From Candidatus Methylacidiphilales bacterium (GTDB lineage Bacteria; Pseudomonadota; Gammaproteobacteria; JASGCS01), in the NCBI GenBank assembly GCA_030054035.1, contig JASGCS010000008.1, positions 1 to 34,700 on the forward strand: 34,700 bases of DNA, read 5' to 3'. Under the pieces are notes generated by a model. The model had not been told where the DNA came from and made no database searches. It saw nothing but the letters and a program-made list of their open reading frames with translations. Each line of letters opens with the position of its first letter. Within the stretch, counting starts at the first letter, position 1. A program made the translations under genes and the position numbers. Positions 14,875 to 23,015 of this stretch are shown here, piece by piece.

Positions 14875-16869
14875 TTAATAACGAGGTTTATAGTAGATTG
14901 GTTTTGTTTTAATATTTTTTGCAGGATCTTTAATGGAAACTTTACCTCTATCACCATAATAATCATAAGCATCCTTAAAGAATTTATGCGAACCAAATGG
15001 ACTATTACCAAATACACCGCCTTCAAATAGTGTATCACCAAAAGAAACCACCACCGCACAAGCAGCATTTAATCCAGTATGAAAGGCTCCTTCACCCCAA
15101 CCTCCTGTAAAGGAAATACAATCACCGGCTAAAAAGATACCATTATCACTACTGGTACCAGCTTTTAAGAAATCATAATATGCATCCTTAACCATGCCAT
15201 CTTGTCCAGCTTGAGCCAATGTGAAAGCTCCATTAAAATAATCCGTGGACTGCCAATCAACCCACTTTAGATCATTATTAATATCGCCTGTAAATGGTGT
15301 TAGGTATTGTGAAAAACCTTCAATTGGAGTTCCCTTTGTAAATATATCAATATCTAAAACCAGTTGCTCAAACCTTGATCTAGGATACGCACTACCTTTG
15401 AGAATCGCATGATCTCTAAGCGCTTGACTTTTGACTGCATTATCTTCCCAAGTATAGGTTATAAGCACTACCCCACTTCCGCTCGCATCACCATAATCTA
15501 AAGTATAGAGTTGCTGTAAGAAAGTGTCAGTTTGAAAGCCTCTTATAAAATTAGGGTCATTTTTCCAGAAGTTATTCGTTCGTAAGAATAGCTTTGAGGA
15601 TGAAATAACATGAATATTATTAACCGCTTCAAGGGTGTTTTGGCTAAAAGAGCCTTTATTAGTATTTTTATTCAGACCCATTAGTTGTGCAGACCTAGTC
15701 GTGGTTGCAATAATTACTTTTTGAAAATCAGAGTACACAACCGGCGATCCATCTTCTTTAATTGCTATTATTTGCGGTTTTCCATCTTGATAACCTAATT
15801 CAATGACTTTAATCCCATGTAAAATCTTACCGCCATTTGCTTTTAACCCTGCAGCTAAATTATCAGTTACTTGAGAGATGCCGCCTGGCACAAAGACTTG
15901 GTCTGTTTCTAATTGATTAGTTAATAATCTATAAATATAGCAGAATCCTATTCCATAGAGAGATCCAAACCCACCTGAACCAATTCCAAGCGCAGCAAAT
16001 TTTTGAAAATCTTCTGCAGTCCAGACTACCCCACCTGGCACATCCCATTTGTGTTTAGGTCCAAAGATCTTGTACAGGCCACTATAAAATGAATCTTGCC
16101 CAAACTCGGTTAGATACTGTTGCCATGCTTCATAAATTATTGCGATATTAGCCTCTGGCTTTAACGCTAGAGTCGCGATTTCAGGTCCAGATAAAAACAA
16201 TCCCACACCATTATGGGATATTCCTTGAGTCGCTAAAGTGATCCAGCCATTGTATACGGTTTCAAAACCAACTGGGGCTTTGCTTGAGTCACTCCAATTT
16301 TGTCCGACACCTTTGTAATTAATCCATGTAGGTACTTTACCTGGATCTGGAAAAGTTGTATCAACCTGAATTCCAAATTGATTAATATAATAGAACAAGG
16401 TTTCTTCTGAAGGAGGGAATCTCATTGCACCAAGTTCAGCGATATCGCTTGATGGAGAACCGTCTGAATTTATAAATGGAACAGATCTAAATCTCCCACC
16501 AATCCCAGATGCTTTATTTGCCTTAACTTGATCTTCTGGATACAGTGTATCTGGTGCTGTTAAAACGACTACATCGTATCCGATCTTAGACAATTCAAAT
16601 GCTGCAGTTAGTCCAGATACTCCAGCCCCAATTACAGCAACTCTTCTTAGGCTAGATGGCGCAGTAGTATTACCAATCTTCCCATTAATACCACCATTAG
16701 CTAACAACCAATCTGAATAGATCACCCATGGAGTATCGGCGTACGATTGTAAAGTCGAATCTACCTTAGTTCCAATCACCCTGTTTGATCTAGGTCTAAA
16801 ACCTACTTTATTTCCAGGTGGTAATTGTGCCCTCTTTTTGCTCAAGTTATTTGGTATAAAAGTACTCAT
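14875..16869 (-). CDS. FAD-dependent L-amino-acid oxidase/monooxygenase, IaaM-like
   Basis: A flavin amine-oxidase-family enzyme of 664 residues. The FAD-binding GAGVSG is at residues 81-86. AELGAMRFPP (Arg150), TTFPDPG, ALGIGSGGF, SSKLF and ITYTWEDNA match the tryptophan 2-monooxygenase (IaaM) and phenylalanine 2-monooxygenase group, and the C-terminal GGWGEGAFHTGLNAACA closes the FAD site. An extra N-terminal segment of about 75 residues precedes the FAD domain, as in longer proenzyme members. The likely reaction is oxidation or oxidative decarboxylation of an aromatic L-amino acid; the exact substrate is unproven. No IaaH-type amidase is in the window. A perfect AGGAGG sits five bases before the ATG, and the promoter is overlapped by palindromes. 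Confidence 0.82.
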   Translation of the reverse strand: MSTFIPNNLSKKRAQLPPGNKVGFRPRSNRVIGTKVDSTLQSYADTPWVIYSDWLLANGGINGKIGNTTAPSSLRRVAVIGAGVSGLTAAFELSKIGYDVVVLTAPDTLYPEDQVKANKASGIGGRFRSVPFINSDGSPSSDIAELGAMRFPPSEETLFYYINQFGIQVDTTFPDPGKVPTWINYKGVGQNWSDSSKAPVGFETVYNGWITLATQGISHNGVGLFLSGPEIATLALKPEANIAIIYEAWQQYLTEFGQDSFYSGLYKIFGPKHKWDVPGGVVWTAEDFQKFAALGIGSGGFGSLYGIGFCYIYRLLTNQLETDQVFVPGGISQVTDNLAAGLKANGGKILHGIKVIELGYQDGKPQIIAIKEDGSPVVYSDFQKVIIATTTRSAQLMGLNKNTNKGSFSQNTLEAVNNIHVISSSKLFLRTNNFWKNDPNFIRGFQTDTFLQQLYTLDYGDASGSGVVLITYTWEDNAVKSQALRDHAILKGSAYPRSRFEQLVLDIDIFTKGTPIEGFSQYLTPFTGDINNDLKWVDWQSTDYFNGAFTLAQAGQDGMVKDAYYDFLKAGTSSDNGIFLAGDCISFTGGWGEGAFHTGLNAACAVVVSFGDTLFEGGVFGNSPFGSHKFFKDAYDYYGDRGKVSIKDPAKNIKTKPIYYKPRY

Positions 16870-16897
16870 AGCATCCTCCTAAGTTATTGAATTTACG

Positions 16898-16915
16898 GTA
16901 CAGTTCGAATTGTAC
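16898..16915. promoter_or_regulatory. Palindromic candidate operator over the amine oxidase -10
   Basis: GTACAGTTCGAATTGTAC is an 18-bp inverted repeat with 8 of 9 base pairs matched and a TTCGAA core. It overlaps the -10 box of the minus-strand amine oxidase promoter, the classic position for a repressor site. Confidence 0.5.
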
Positions 16916-16937
16916 TTAAATATTTCTGAATTTGCAA
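16909..16937 (-). promoter_or_regulatory. Promoter of the amine oxidase-phosphoesterase operon
   Basis: On the minus strand TTGCAA (16932-16937) and TACAAT (16909-16914) are separated by exactly 17 bases, matching a sigma-70 promoter. The predicted leader is about 35 bases and carries AGGAGG at 16875-16880. Palindromes overlap the -10 and abut the -35. Confidence 0.6.
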
Positions 16938-16954
16938 TGTGTCTATAGGCACAT
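16937..16954. promoter_or_regulatory. Second palindrome abutting the amine oxidase -35
   Basis: ATGTGTCTATAGGCACAT is an 18-bp inverted repeat with one mismatched pair. It begins where the -35 ends on the upstream side, the position expected for an activator or a second repressor site. Its core differs from that of the palindrome at 16898-16915. Confidence 0.4.
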
Positions 16955-17010
16955 ATAAATGATTGGCCTACCAAGTCATCCTAACAAATAGCAACTAAAT
17001 TAAAATGTGT

Positions 17011-17019
17011 TGATAGTAT
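17011..17019 (+). promoter_or_regulatory. Putative leaderless extended -10 of murU
   Basis: TGA-TAGTAT (an extended -10 with a 4-of-6 hexamer) ends six bases before the murU ATG. There is no Shine-Dalgarno. It is a weaker match than at rppH or apbC. Confidence 0.35.
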
Positions 17020-17025
17020 CTAATT

Positions 17026-17688
17026 ATGAAGGCAATGATTTTAGCAGCTGGGTATGGAAAGAGAATGGGCGAATTAACCATTAACACTCCTAAACCTCTA
17101 TTGCAAATAAATAATAAACCTATAATCTCATACCTACTTCAGCAGTTACAAAAAGCAAATGTTTTGGAAGTAATTATAAACACCTCAAAATATCATGAAC
17201 AATTTATTTCCTTATTAGGAAGTGGTTCTGAATTTGGGCTTACCATTCAATATTCTCATGAAGGAGATTATCCACTAGAAACAGCTGGAGGAATTCGCAA
17301 AGCGTTGCCTATGCTGGGATCAGATCCATTTCTAGTAATTAATGGAGATATCGCAACTGATTATTCTTTTGAAAAATTAGCAAAGTTACATATGGATGAT
17401 GGGGTCAACGCACACCTTGTTTTAGTAGAGAATCCAATTCACCATAGCATTGGTGATTTTAGTTTAACTGAGGAAGGAAGAGTGGTTGCAAAAGGAAATC
17501 AAAGCTATACATTTTCAGGTATCTCACTAATAAAACCTGGCTTTATTAAGCAGTATGATTGTAGAACTTTGGGTGAATTATTTAAACATTCACTAGGAAA
17601 AATTAACGGAGAAGTATTTAGTGGTTTTTGGATAGATATTGGCACTCCAGAACGCTTAGCACTTGCTCGAAATCACTTTCAGCAGTGA
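17026..17688 (+). CDS. murU: N-acetylmuramate-1-phosphate uridylyltransferase MurU
   Basis: A nucleotidyltransferase that makes UDP-MurNAc from MurNAc-1-phosphate and UTP, completing the AmgK recycling route that bypasses de novo MurA/MurB synthesis. The N-terminal MILAAGYGKRMGELT...PKPLL is the nucleotide-binding signature, with LETAGGIRKALP and LVINGDIATD for sugar and metal binding. The 220-residue length fits MurU rather than the longer RmlA/GlmU enzymes. The partner kinase amgK is at 12816-13790; the usual direct adjacency has been interrupted. It is convergent with lipA, with a two-base gap between the genes. Confidence 0.88.
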   Translation: MKAMILAAGYGKRMGELTINTPKPLLQINNKPIISYLLQQLQKANVLEVIINTSKYHEQFISLLGSGSEFGLTIQYSHEGDYPLETAGGIRKALPMLGSDPFLVINGDIATDYSFEKLAKLHMDDGVNAHLVLVENPIHHSIGDFSLTEEGRVVAKGNQSYTFSGISLIKPGFIKQYDCRTLGELFKHSLGKINGEVFSGFWIDIGTPERLALARNHFQQ

Positions 17689-17690
17689 TA

Positions 17691-18656
17691 TTACTTTGCC
17701 AGTCGTGTGGCAGCAAGTTGCTCTTCAGCAAAATAAGATGAGCGGACTAATGGGCCACTGGCTACTGCACTAAATCCAATTGACAATGCAATTTCTTTAA
17801 GTTCATCAAATTCTTTAGGTGGAACATAGCGCTGAACTGGGTAGTGATGCTTAGATGGTTGTAAGTATTGTCCTAGGGTGAGCATACTGCACCCATGTGC
17901 TCGCAGATCCCTAAAGGTTTGCACTAGCTCATCACGCTCTTCGCCGAGACCAAGCATAATGCCTGATTTTGTTGGTATGTTGGGAAATGTATTTTTGAAC
18001 TTTAATAATAGTGAAAGTGACTCTTGATAAGAAGCGCCAGGTCGACATGCTTTATATAATGTTGGAACAGTTTCTAAGTTGTGATTAAAGACTTGGGGAG
18101 GGCATTGTTTTAGAATTTCAAGTGCAATATCTTGTCTACCTCTAAAATCTGGGACCAATACTTCAACCGAACAATTTGGGGAATTAGTTTTAATTGCTTC
18201 TATACATTGAGTAAAATGGGTTGCTCCACCATCTTTTAAGTCATCTCTATTCACTGAGGTAATAACAACATAAGAAAGTTTTAAATCCGCTATTGCTAGT
18301 GCTAGTGCTAAAGGTTCTTCTGCGTCAGGAGGCTGGGGCCTACCATGCGCGACATCACAGAATGGGCATCGTCTCGTGCATAAATCGCCAAGTATCATAA
18401 AAGTTGCTGTTTGTTTGGAAAAACATTCGGTTAGATTTGGACAGGCTGCCTCTTCACATACACTATGCAGATTATGTTTGCGTAAAATTGATTTTACTCG
18501 CTCAACAGTATCAGAAAACGGTAGTTTAATTCTAATCCATTCAGGTTTTCGCAAAGCTTCGGATTTCTGCACCACTACTACTGGGATACGGCTTAACTTT
18601 TCTTTACCCCGCTGATGAGAGTTAGGTGTGTTTCTAGAGGGTGCTTGTGAGTTCAT
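17691..18656 (-). CDS. lipA: Lipoyl synthase
   Basis: A radical SAM enzyme that inserts two sulphurs into octanoyl groups on lipoyl domains. The radical SAM motif is CTRRCPFC. The auxiliary, sacrificial [4Fe-4S] cluster motif C-x4-C-x5-C is present as [12 protein letters not shown], and a conserved Ser near the C-terminus (SSYFAEE) supplies its fourth ligand. The 321-residue length is normal. It overlaps lipB by 23 bp and is last in the minus-strand operon that starts at mrdA. A client within this window is the lipoyl domain of SucB (Lys42). Confidence 0.97.
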   Translation of the reverse strand: MNSQAPSRNTPNSHQRGKEKLSRIPVVVVQKSEALRKPEWIRIKLPFSDTVERVKSILRKHNLHSVCEEAACPNLTECFSKQTATFMILGDLCTRRCPFCDVAHGRPQPPDAEEPLALALAIADLKLSYVVITSVNRDDLKDGGATHFTQCIEAIKTNSPNCSVEVLVPDFRGRQDIALEILKQCPPQVFNHNLETVPTLYKACRPGASYQESLSLLLKFKNTFPNIPTKSGIMLGLGEERDELVQTFRDLRAHGCSMLTLGQYLQPSKHHYPVQRYVPPKEFDELKEIALSIGFSAVASGPLVRSSYFAEEQLAATRLAK

Positions 18657-19248
18657 GGTTCAAAATTGGTATTAAGGTAGTTGCAACTTCTTCTACTGTA
18701 GATTCTACCCCAAGTGACTGCATTGAGGTTACTTGTTGCAATGGGTTTCCACAGGGATGGATATGAGAAAATATTGATAAATCATTACAAATGTTTAATC
18801 CAATTCCATGGCTGGTGTAACCATGCGATATTCTTAACCCTAGTGAAGCGATTTTTTTATCCGCAACAAAAACTCCTGGCTTACCCTGTTTAGTATAAGC
18901 GTCAATGCCATAGTATTTAAGCGAAGAAATGATTGATTGCTCTAGATGCGAGACAAAAGATTTAATTGTTATTGATAGGCGCTTTAGATCTAATAAAAAA
19001 TATATTACAAGCTGCCCAGGATTATGGCATGTTGCCTGGCCTCCTCTATCGGTTGTAATTACCTGTATCGGTGTGCCAGGCTTTACCTGATTTTCTTTTG
19101 TGCTAATTCCAAGTGTAATGACATGAGGGTGCTCCAGTATCCATATCTCATCTTTTGTATCCTCAGATCGTGCAGTATTAAACTGGCGCATCAAATCAAG
19201 CGCAGTGGGATAAGCAATCAATCCAAGTGGCTTAAATGTTATACCCAC
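18634..19248 (-). CDS. lipB: Octanoyl-ACP:protein octanoyltransferase
   Basis: Transfers octanoate from acyl carrier protein to lipoyl domains, the step before LipA. The catalytic pair is visible as Lys132 in [10 protein letters not shown] and Cys166 in HIHPCGNPL. The [13 protein letters not shown] segment corresponds to the conserved RGGxxTxHGPGQ, with Asn in place of the usual Gly. The 204-residue length is normal. It overlaps dat by 17 bp and lipA by 23 bp. The small ybeD gene that often sits between dat and lipB is absent. Confidence 0.95.
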   Translation of the reverse strand: MGITFKPLGLIAYPTALDLMRQFNTARSEDTKDEIWILEHPHVITLGISTKENQVKPGTPIQVITTDRGGQATCHNPGQLVIYFLLDLKRLSITIKSFVSHLEQSIISSLKYYGIDAYTKQGKPGVFVADKKIASLGLRISHGYTSHGIGLNICNDLSIFSHIHPCGNPLQQVTSMQSLGVESTVEEVATTLIPILNHELTSTL

Positions 19249-20104
19249 AACGATTTATTGCTAACGAACGAAAGGTCTGTAGTAACTTAGTAGTTATGCT
19301 GGTAGAGGTTGGGGCTGGGAAATTTTTTCCATCAATTGTTTGTACATAAGATATTTCTCTGAGCGATGAAGAGATAAAAATTTCGTCAGCATCTAGCAGC
19401 TCTTGGTAAGTAACCCCGTCGCTTTCCAAATATTCCAATGAGCAAATCTGTGCTAGTTCAAAAATAAACTCTCTAGTTATTCCAGAAAGAATTATGGGCG
19501 ATTTTTTACTAGTGACGATTTTCCGATTAGCTATAAGAAAAAAATTTGATGAGCTGCATTCTTGAACAAACCCATTCCTAATAAATATCGCTTCATCGGC
19601 GCCATGCATAGAGGCATATTGTCTGTCCAATACATTGGCAAGTAAATTGAGAGACTTAATATCACACCGATCCCAACGCTTGTCTTGAGTAGAAACTAAC
19701 GACACAGGTAGAGGAAGTGACTCTGTTGGTTTTTTCCAAGGATAACTCCAAATGATTAGATTGGGGTTGATTTTGTCTGGGAATTGGTGCTTTCGCTCTA
19801 TGTCATATCCACGAGTCACTTGAATATATAAATATTGATTCTGGGTGGCGCCATTTTTTTTAACTATCTCTTGGCAGATACTGATTAGTTCTTGCTCAGT
19901 TACTGGTAGTGTTAGATTAATTTCACGAAGTGAAGATTGTAGTCTGTGCACATGCGCTTTGAACATAAACGGGTTACCTGAATAGCAAGGAATAACCTCA
20001 TACACACCGTCCCCGAACAAAAACCCCCTATCTAAAATAGATACGGTCGCTTCATGTCGTAGCACAAAAGAGCCATTATTCCAACACCATTTATCCTGAT
20101 ACAT
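19232..20104 (-). CDS. dat: D-amino-acid aminotransferase (class IV)
   Basis: A PLP enzyme that interconverts D-alanine and D-glutamate with 2-oxo acids, relevant to peptidoglycan precursors. The catalytic Lys150 lies in CDIKSLNLLANVL, a hallmark of D-amino-acid transaminase, and DRGFLFGDGVYEVI is the fold-type IV N-terminal signature. The 290-residue length matches the family. A branched-chain aminotransferase is the main alternative, but the CDIKSLNLL context and the neighbourhood (dacA upstream, lipB downstream) favour Dat. It begins 7 bp after dacA. Confidence 0.88.
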   Translation of the reverse strand: MYQDKWCWNNGSFVLRHEATVSILDRGFLFGDGVYEVIPCYSGNPFMFKAHVHRLQSSLREINLTLPVTEQELISICQEIVKKNGATQNQYLYIQVTRGYDIERKHQFPDKINPNLIIWSYPWKKPTESLPLPVSLVSTQDKRWDRCDIKSLNLLANVLDRQYASMHGADEAIFIRNGFVQECSSSNFFLIANRKIVTSKKSPIILSGITREFIFELAQICSLEYLESDGVTYQELLDADEIFISSSLREISYVQTIDGKNFPAPTSTSITTKLLQTFRSLAINRCGYNI

Positions 20105-20111
20105 TATTTAT

Positions 20112-21239
20112 TTAAAATGTGAAAGCTAATTTTATCATGTCTGACATTCTTGAGAGAATATTGCCATTTTTAATTGACTCACTAACTGTCAGGGGGTATT
20201 GTTTAAGTTCCCTATCTGGCAATCGGAGACTGATTATTCCTTGTTGTGAATCTGTCTCAACTGGAGACCGTAAGTATTTTGGATATGATAATGAAACGGT
20301 TATATTTGAAGCTTTGCAACAATGTTCATCATTTTGCACAGTGTAATAAATGTCTTGATTAGGGCCTAGATTAACGCTTTTACGCTTTCCACCATAAATA
20401 GGAATAGTGCGCATAACTTCGCCTTTAGCAAACAATTGGTACGTATAAAAATTTCTCACCGCCTCATCAAGTAGTTCTGTTGCGTCGCGAAGAAATATAT
20501 CATATGACTGGTCTCCAAACGCAACGAGCATAAATATAGATGTTTCATTTCTCGTAGTCGCAATCAGTAGCCTTTTATTTTCAATTGTTGCGCAAGACAA
20601 CATTCCATCAACTCCATTGTTTTTCCAGAGCATGCCATTGGTATTAGAAAAACGCAACCCAGCGTATTTTACATTCTTCTTATTATAAAAATAGCGATTT
20701 AACGGAAAGTTCATATAGATATAGCGAGCAAGTATTGTGATATCATTTATTGTAGTGCTATTGCCATCAGTAGCACCTTCAATATCATTAAACTTTGTAT
20801 TTACCATACCAAGTTGCTTTGCGCGTTGATTCATTCTGGTAATTAATTTAGATTTATCCTTATCAATTAATGTTGACAATGCTTGGGCTACATTATTTGC
20901 ACAACTTAAAAAAAGCAATCCAAGCAAGTCTTGTGTGGTAAGTCTGGTTTTTTCTGGAATATACAATAATGGCTTATTGCCAAAATTGGTATCTTTTGAG
21001 GTAAGAATTGCATTATTCCAATCTAGTGAATTGCTCCTAATATCTTCAAGAGTGATAAGCGCGAGCATAAGTTTATTTATACCTATCGGATAGGGTTGCT
21101 GGGTTAGATTGCCTATGAGCAAACTGTCACCTTTTACCTCATATAATCCAAACATTTTTAAATCAAATTCAACTTCAGCTCTTGCAACATTTAGTATGAG
21201 GCAAAATCCCAACACACAATAAAATCCAAAATATTTCAT
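20112..21239 (-). CDS. dacA: DacA/PBP5-like protein lacking all three catalytic motifs
   Basis: Homologous along its length to low-molecular-weight D,D-carboxypeptidases (PBP5/6). It has a signal peptide (residues 1-21), the carboxypeptidase domain, a C-terminal beta domain, and a final amphipathic anchor (GNILSRMSDMIKLAFTF). The active site is altered. SxxK reads G-I-N-K (Gly53 replaces the acylated Ser; Lys56 kept). SxN reads C-A-N (113-115). KTG, following VDGM as in PBP5, reads L-S-C (214-216). Loss of the serine nucleophile should abolish carboxypeptidase activity, yet the frame is intact and sits tightly between rlpA and dat. A structural or regulatory pseudoenzyme is the simplest reading; the gene symbol reflects homology and position only. 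Confidence 0.85.
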   Translation of the reverse strand: MKYFGFYCVLGFCLILNVARAEVEFDLKMFGLYEVKGDSLLIGNLTQQPYPIGINKLMLALITLEDIRSNSLDWNNAILTSKDTNFGNKPLLYIPEKTRLTTQDLLGLLFLSCANNVAQALSTLIDKDKSKLITRMNQRAKQLGMVNTKFNDIEGATDGNSTTINDITILARYIYMNFPLNRYFYNKKNVKYAGLRFSNTNGMLWKNNGVDGMLSCATIENKRLLIATTRNETSIFMLVAFGDQSYDIFLRDATELLDEAVRNFYTYQLFAKGEVMRTIPIYGGKRKSVNLGPNQDIYYTVQNDEHCCKASNITVSLSYPKYLRSPVETDSQQGIISLRLPDRELKQYPLTVSESIKNGNILSRMSDMIKLAFTF

Positions 21240-21247
21240 GAAAGTAA

Positions 21248-21997
21248 TTATTGGTCAATCATTCTAACTGCAAATGAGAATCCATCTTTTTTTAAAGAGT
21301 CAAGCAGTTGTACATGAGTTGCGTAATCCATAGGCCCAAGTCGCACTCTGTGTAATACCCCACCATTGACTTGTTTTTCTTGAATAATTACACTATACCC
21401 TTTATTTTCTGCTTGCATTGCAATTTTTTGTGCGTTGGAAAGTGCGGCAAAAGCTCCAAGTTGAATATAGATTGGGGTTGAAAGTCCTCGTAAGGCATCT
21501 TCAGGTTGTGCTACATTATTTTGAATACTACTGTTTGATCCTATCGCCTTGACTTCCACCTGTCCTGTGCCTTTCTGAACTATCCCAAGCATTGAAGCGG
21601 CCGCATATGACAAATCAATGATGCGATCTTCATGAAAAGGGCCTCTATCGTTGACTAGTACAGTAATTTTTTTACCATTCTCTAGATTAGTTACTTCAAC
21701 AGTTGTGTTTAATGGCAATTGCTTGTGTGCGGCTGTTAGCTTGTGCATATCATATATGGTTCCACTTGAAGTTTTTCTACCATGAAATTCTTTGCCGTAC
21801 CAAGATGCGACTCCTCGTTCAATAAAATTATCTATGGAAGCGAGCACGAAGTATCGTTTACCTAAAACTACATAGGAGCGCGAGTACACACGAGAAGATT
21901 CAGAAGGTATGGTAGCACTTGGTGGTTGTAAGTTTTTCGCGCAAGAAATCAAAAATAACGACACCGCGAAATATGAAAATAAATTAACGCTCTTCAT
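21248..21997 (-). CDS. rlpA: RlpA septal lytic transglycosylase lipoprotein
   Basis: An outer-membrane lipoprotein that cleaves peptide-free (denuded) glycan strands. The signal peptide ends in a lipobox LISC (Cys19). The double-psi beta-barrel carries GVASWYGKEFHGRKTSSG near residue 63 and VLVNDRGPF with the catalytic Asp, followed by RIIDLS. A SPOR domain at about residues 172-247 (IYIQLGAFAALSNAQKIA onward) would target it to denuded septal glycan. The 249-residue length is within the family range. Its start overlaps the end of mltB by 14 bp, and dacA follows after 8 bp. Confidence 0.93.
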   Translation of the reverse strand: MKSVNLFSYFAVSLFLISCAKNLQPPSATIPSESSRVYSRSYVVLGKRYFVLASIDNFIERGVASWYGKEFHGRKTSSGTIYDMHKLTAAHKQLPLNTTVEVTNLENGKKITVLVNDRGPFHEDRIIDLSYAAASMLGIVQKGTGQVEVKAIGSNSSIQNNVAQPEDALRGLSTPIYIQLGAFAALSNAQKIAMQAENKGYSVIIQEKQVNGGVLHRVRLGPMDYATHVQLLDSLKKDGFSFAVRMIDQ

Positions 21998-23015
21998 ATG
22001 TTAAAACTTTAATTTCTTCCTTGATTTTATTTGAGAGTTCATGTGCAACCATTGCATAAAAAGTAGCCCCATTATACTTAAGAATGGTTAGAAAATTTTG
22101 AAACCCCACATAGTACTGCTTCTCACCTGCTTCATTAAGGATATAAAAAATTCCGACTGTTCTGTCAGTTTGCAGTTGTTCCTCATACTCTTGTAATGTT
22201 ACTCCGGCTTTTAATAAATCTGAAGTTTTTACTTTAACCACATCTCTTTCTTTGGCAAGAGCAAATTGCTCCAAATCATCATAGTCAGTTACTCTAGTCA
22301 GGATTGGCGCACCAAGTTTCCAACCGCTTAGTTTAAAGTAGTACCCAACACTCCCCACTACATCTGGAATAGATTGCCACAAATCTCGCTTGCCATCACA
22401 ATCATAATCTATTGCGATTCTTAAGTAGCTACTTGAAATAAATTGAGGTAGGCCCATTGCTCCAGCATAAGAACCATGAAGAGAAAGCAACTCAAGCTGT
22501 TCTGTTTCGGTAAGTGTGAATAAAGCCCGTAATTCATTTTTAAAAAAATCCTGCCTACTCACTCCCATAAAAGCTAAATTAGCTAAGGTAATAAACACTG
22601 GGTATTTTCCAGTGTTTCTACCCATGTAAGTTTCTATAGCGATTATTGCACAAATCATTGAAGCATCTACTTGATAAAATAATTCAATTTCTGCTAGAGT
22701 TGTTTGATAATCTAAGCAGAATTGACTTGCAATAGTGATTCGCTCATTGGTTAAAAATTTACTTCGATAATTTTCCCACCGCAATACTGTCTCTACTGGT
22801 TTGAGAACTTGAGGAAATAGGCTCTGGTTAATGCGAACATATGAAAACAATCGGTGCAGTCGCTTAGAGTCTCTGTTTAGTTGTAATCTTTCTTGTGAAA
22901 TAAATTCATCTATTGATTTTCGTTTTTGAGGATAGAGAAAATCCCCATAGGTATCTGCATGAACAAACTGGCTCAGACCAATACATAGAACTATCCATAA
23001 GAATTTAATTCTCAT
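21984..23015 (-). CDS. mltB: Lytic murein transglycosylase B
   Basis: Cleaves the MurNAc-GlcNAc bond in peptidoglycan to leave 1,6-anhydro ends. The catalytic Glu128 sits in IIAIETYMGRNTGKY, and the substrate-cleft segment GSYAGAMGLPQFISSSYLRIAIDYDCDGKRDLW is diagnostic of MltB. A signal peptide ends at HA (about residue 20). I see no convincing lipobox, so it is probably a soluble periplasmic form. The 343-residue length fits. It overlaps rodA by one base and rlpA by 14 bp. The anhydro-muropeptides it releases feed recycling routes such as AmgK/MurU. Confidence 0.93.
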   Translation of the reverse strand: MRIKFLWIVLCIGLSQFVHADTYGDFLYPQKRKSIDEFISQERLQLNRDSKRLHRLFSYVRINQSLFPQVLKPVETVLRWENYRSKFLTNERITIASQFCLDYQTTLAEIELFYQVDASMICAIIAIETYMGRNTGKYPVFITLANLAFMGVSRQDFFKNELRALFTLTETEQLELLSLHGSYAGAMGLPQFISSSYLRIAIDYDCDGKRDLWQSIPDVVGSVGYYFKLSGWKLGAPILTRVTDYDDLEQFALAKERDVVKVKTSDLLKAGVTLQEYEEQLQTDRTVGIFYILNEAGEKQYYVGFQNFLTILKYNGATFYAMVAHELSNKIKEEIKVLTYEER

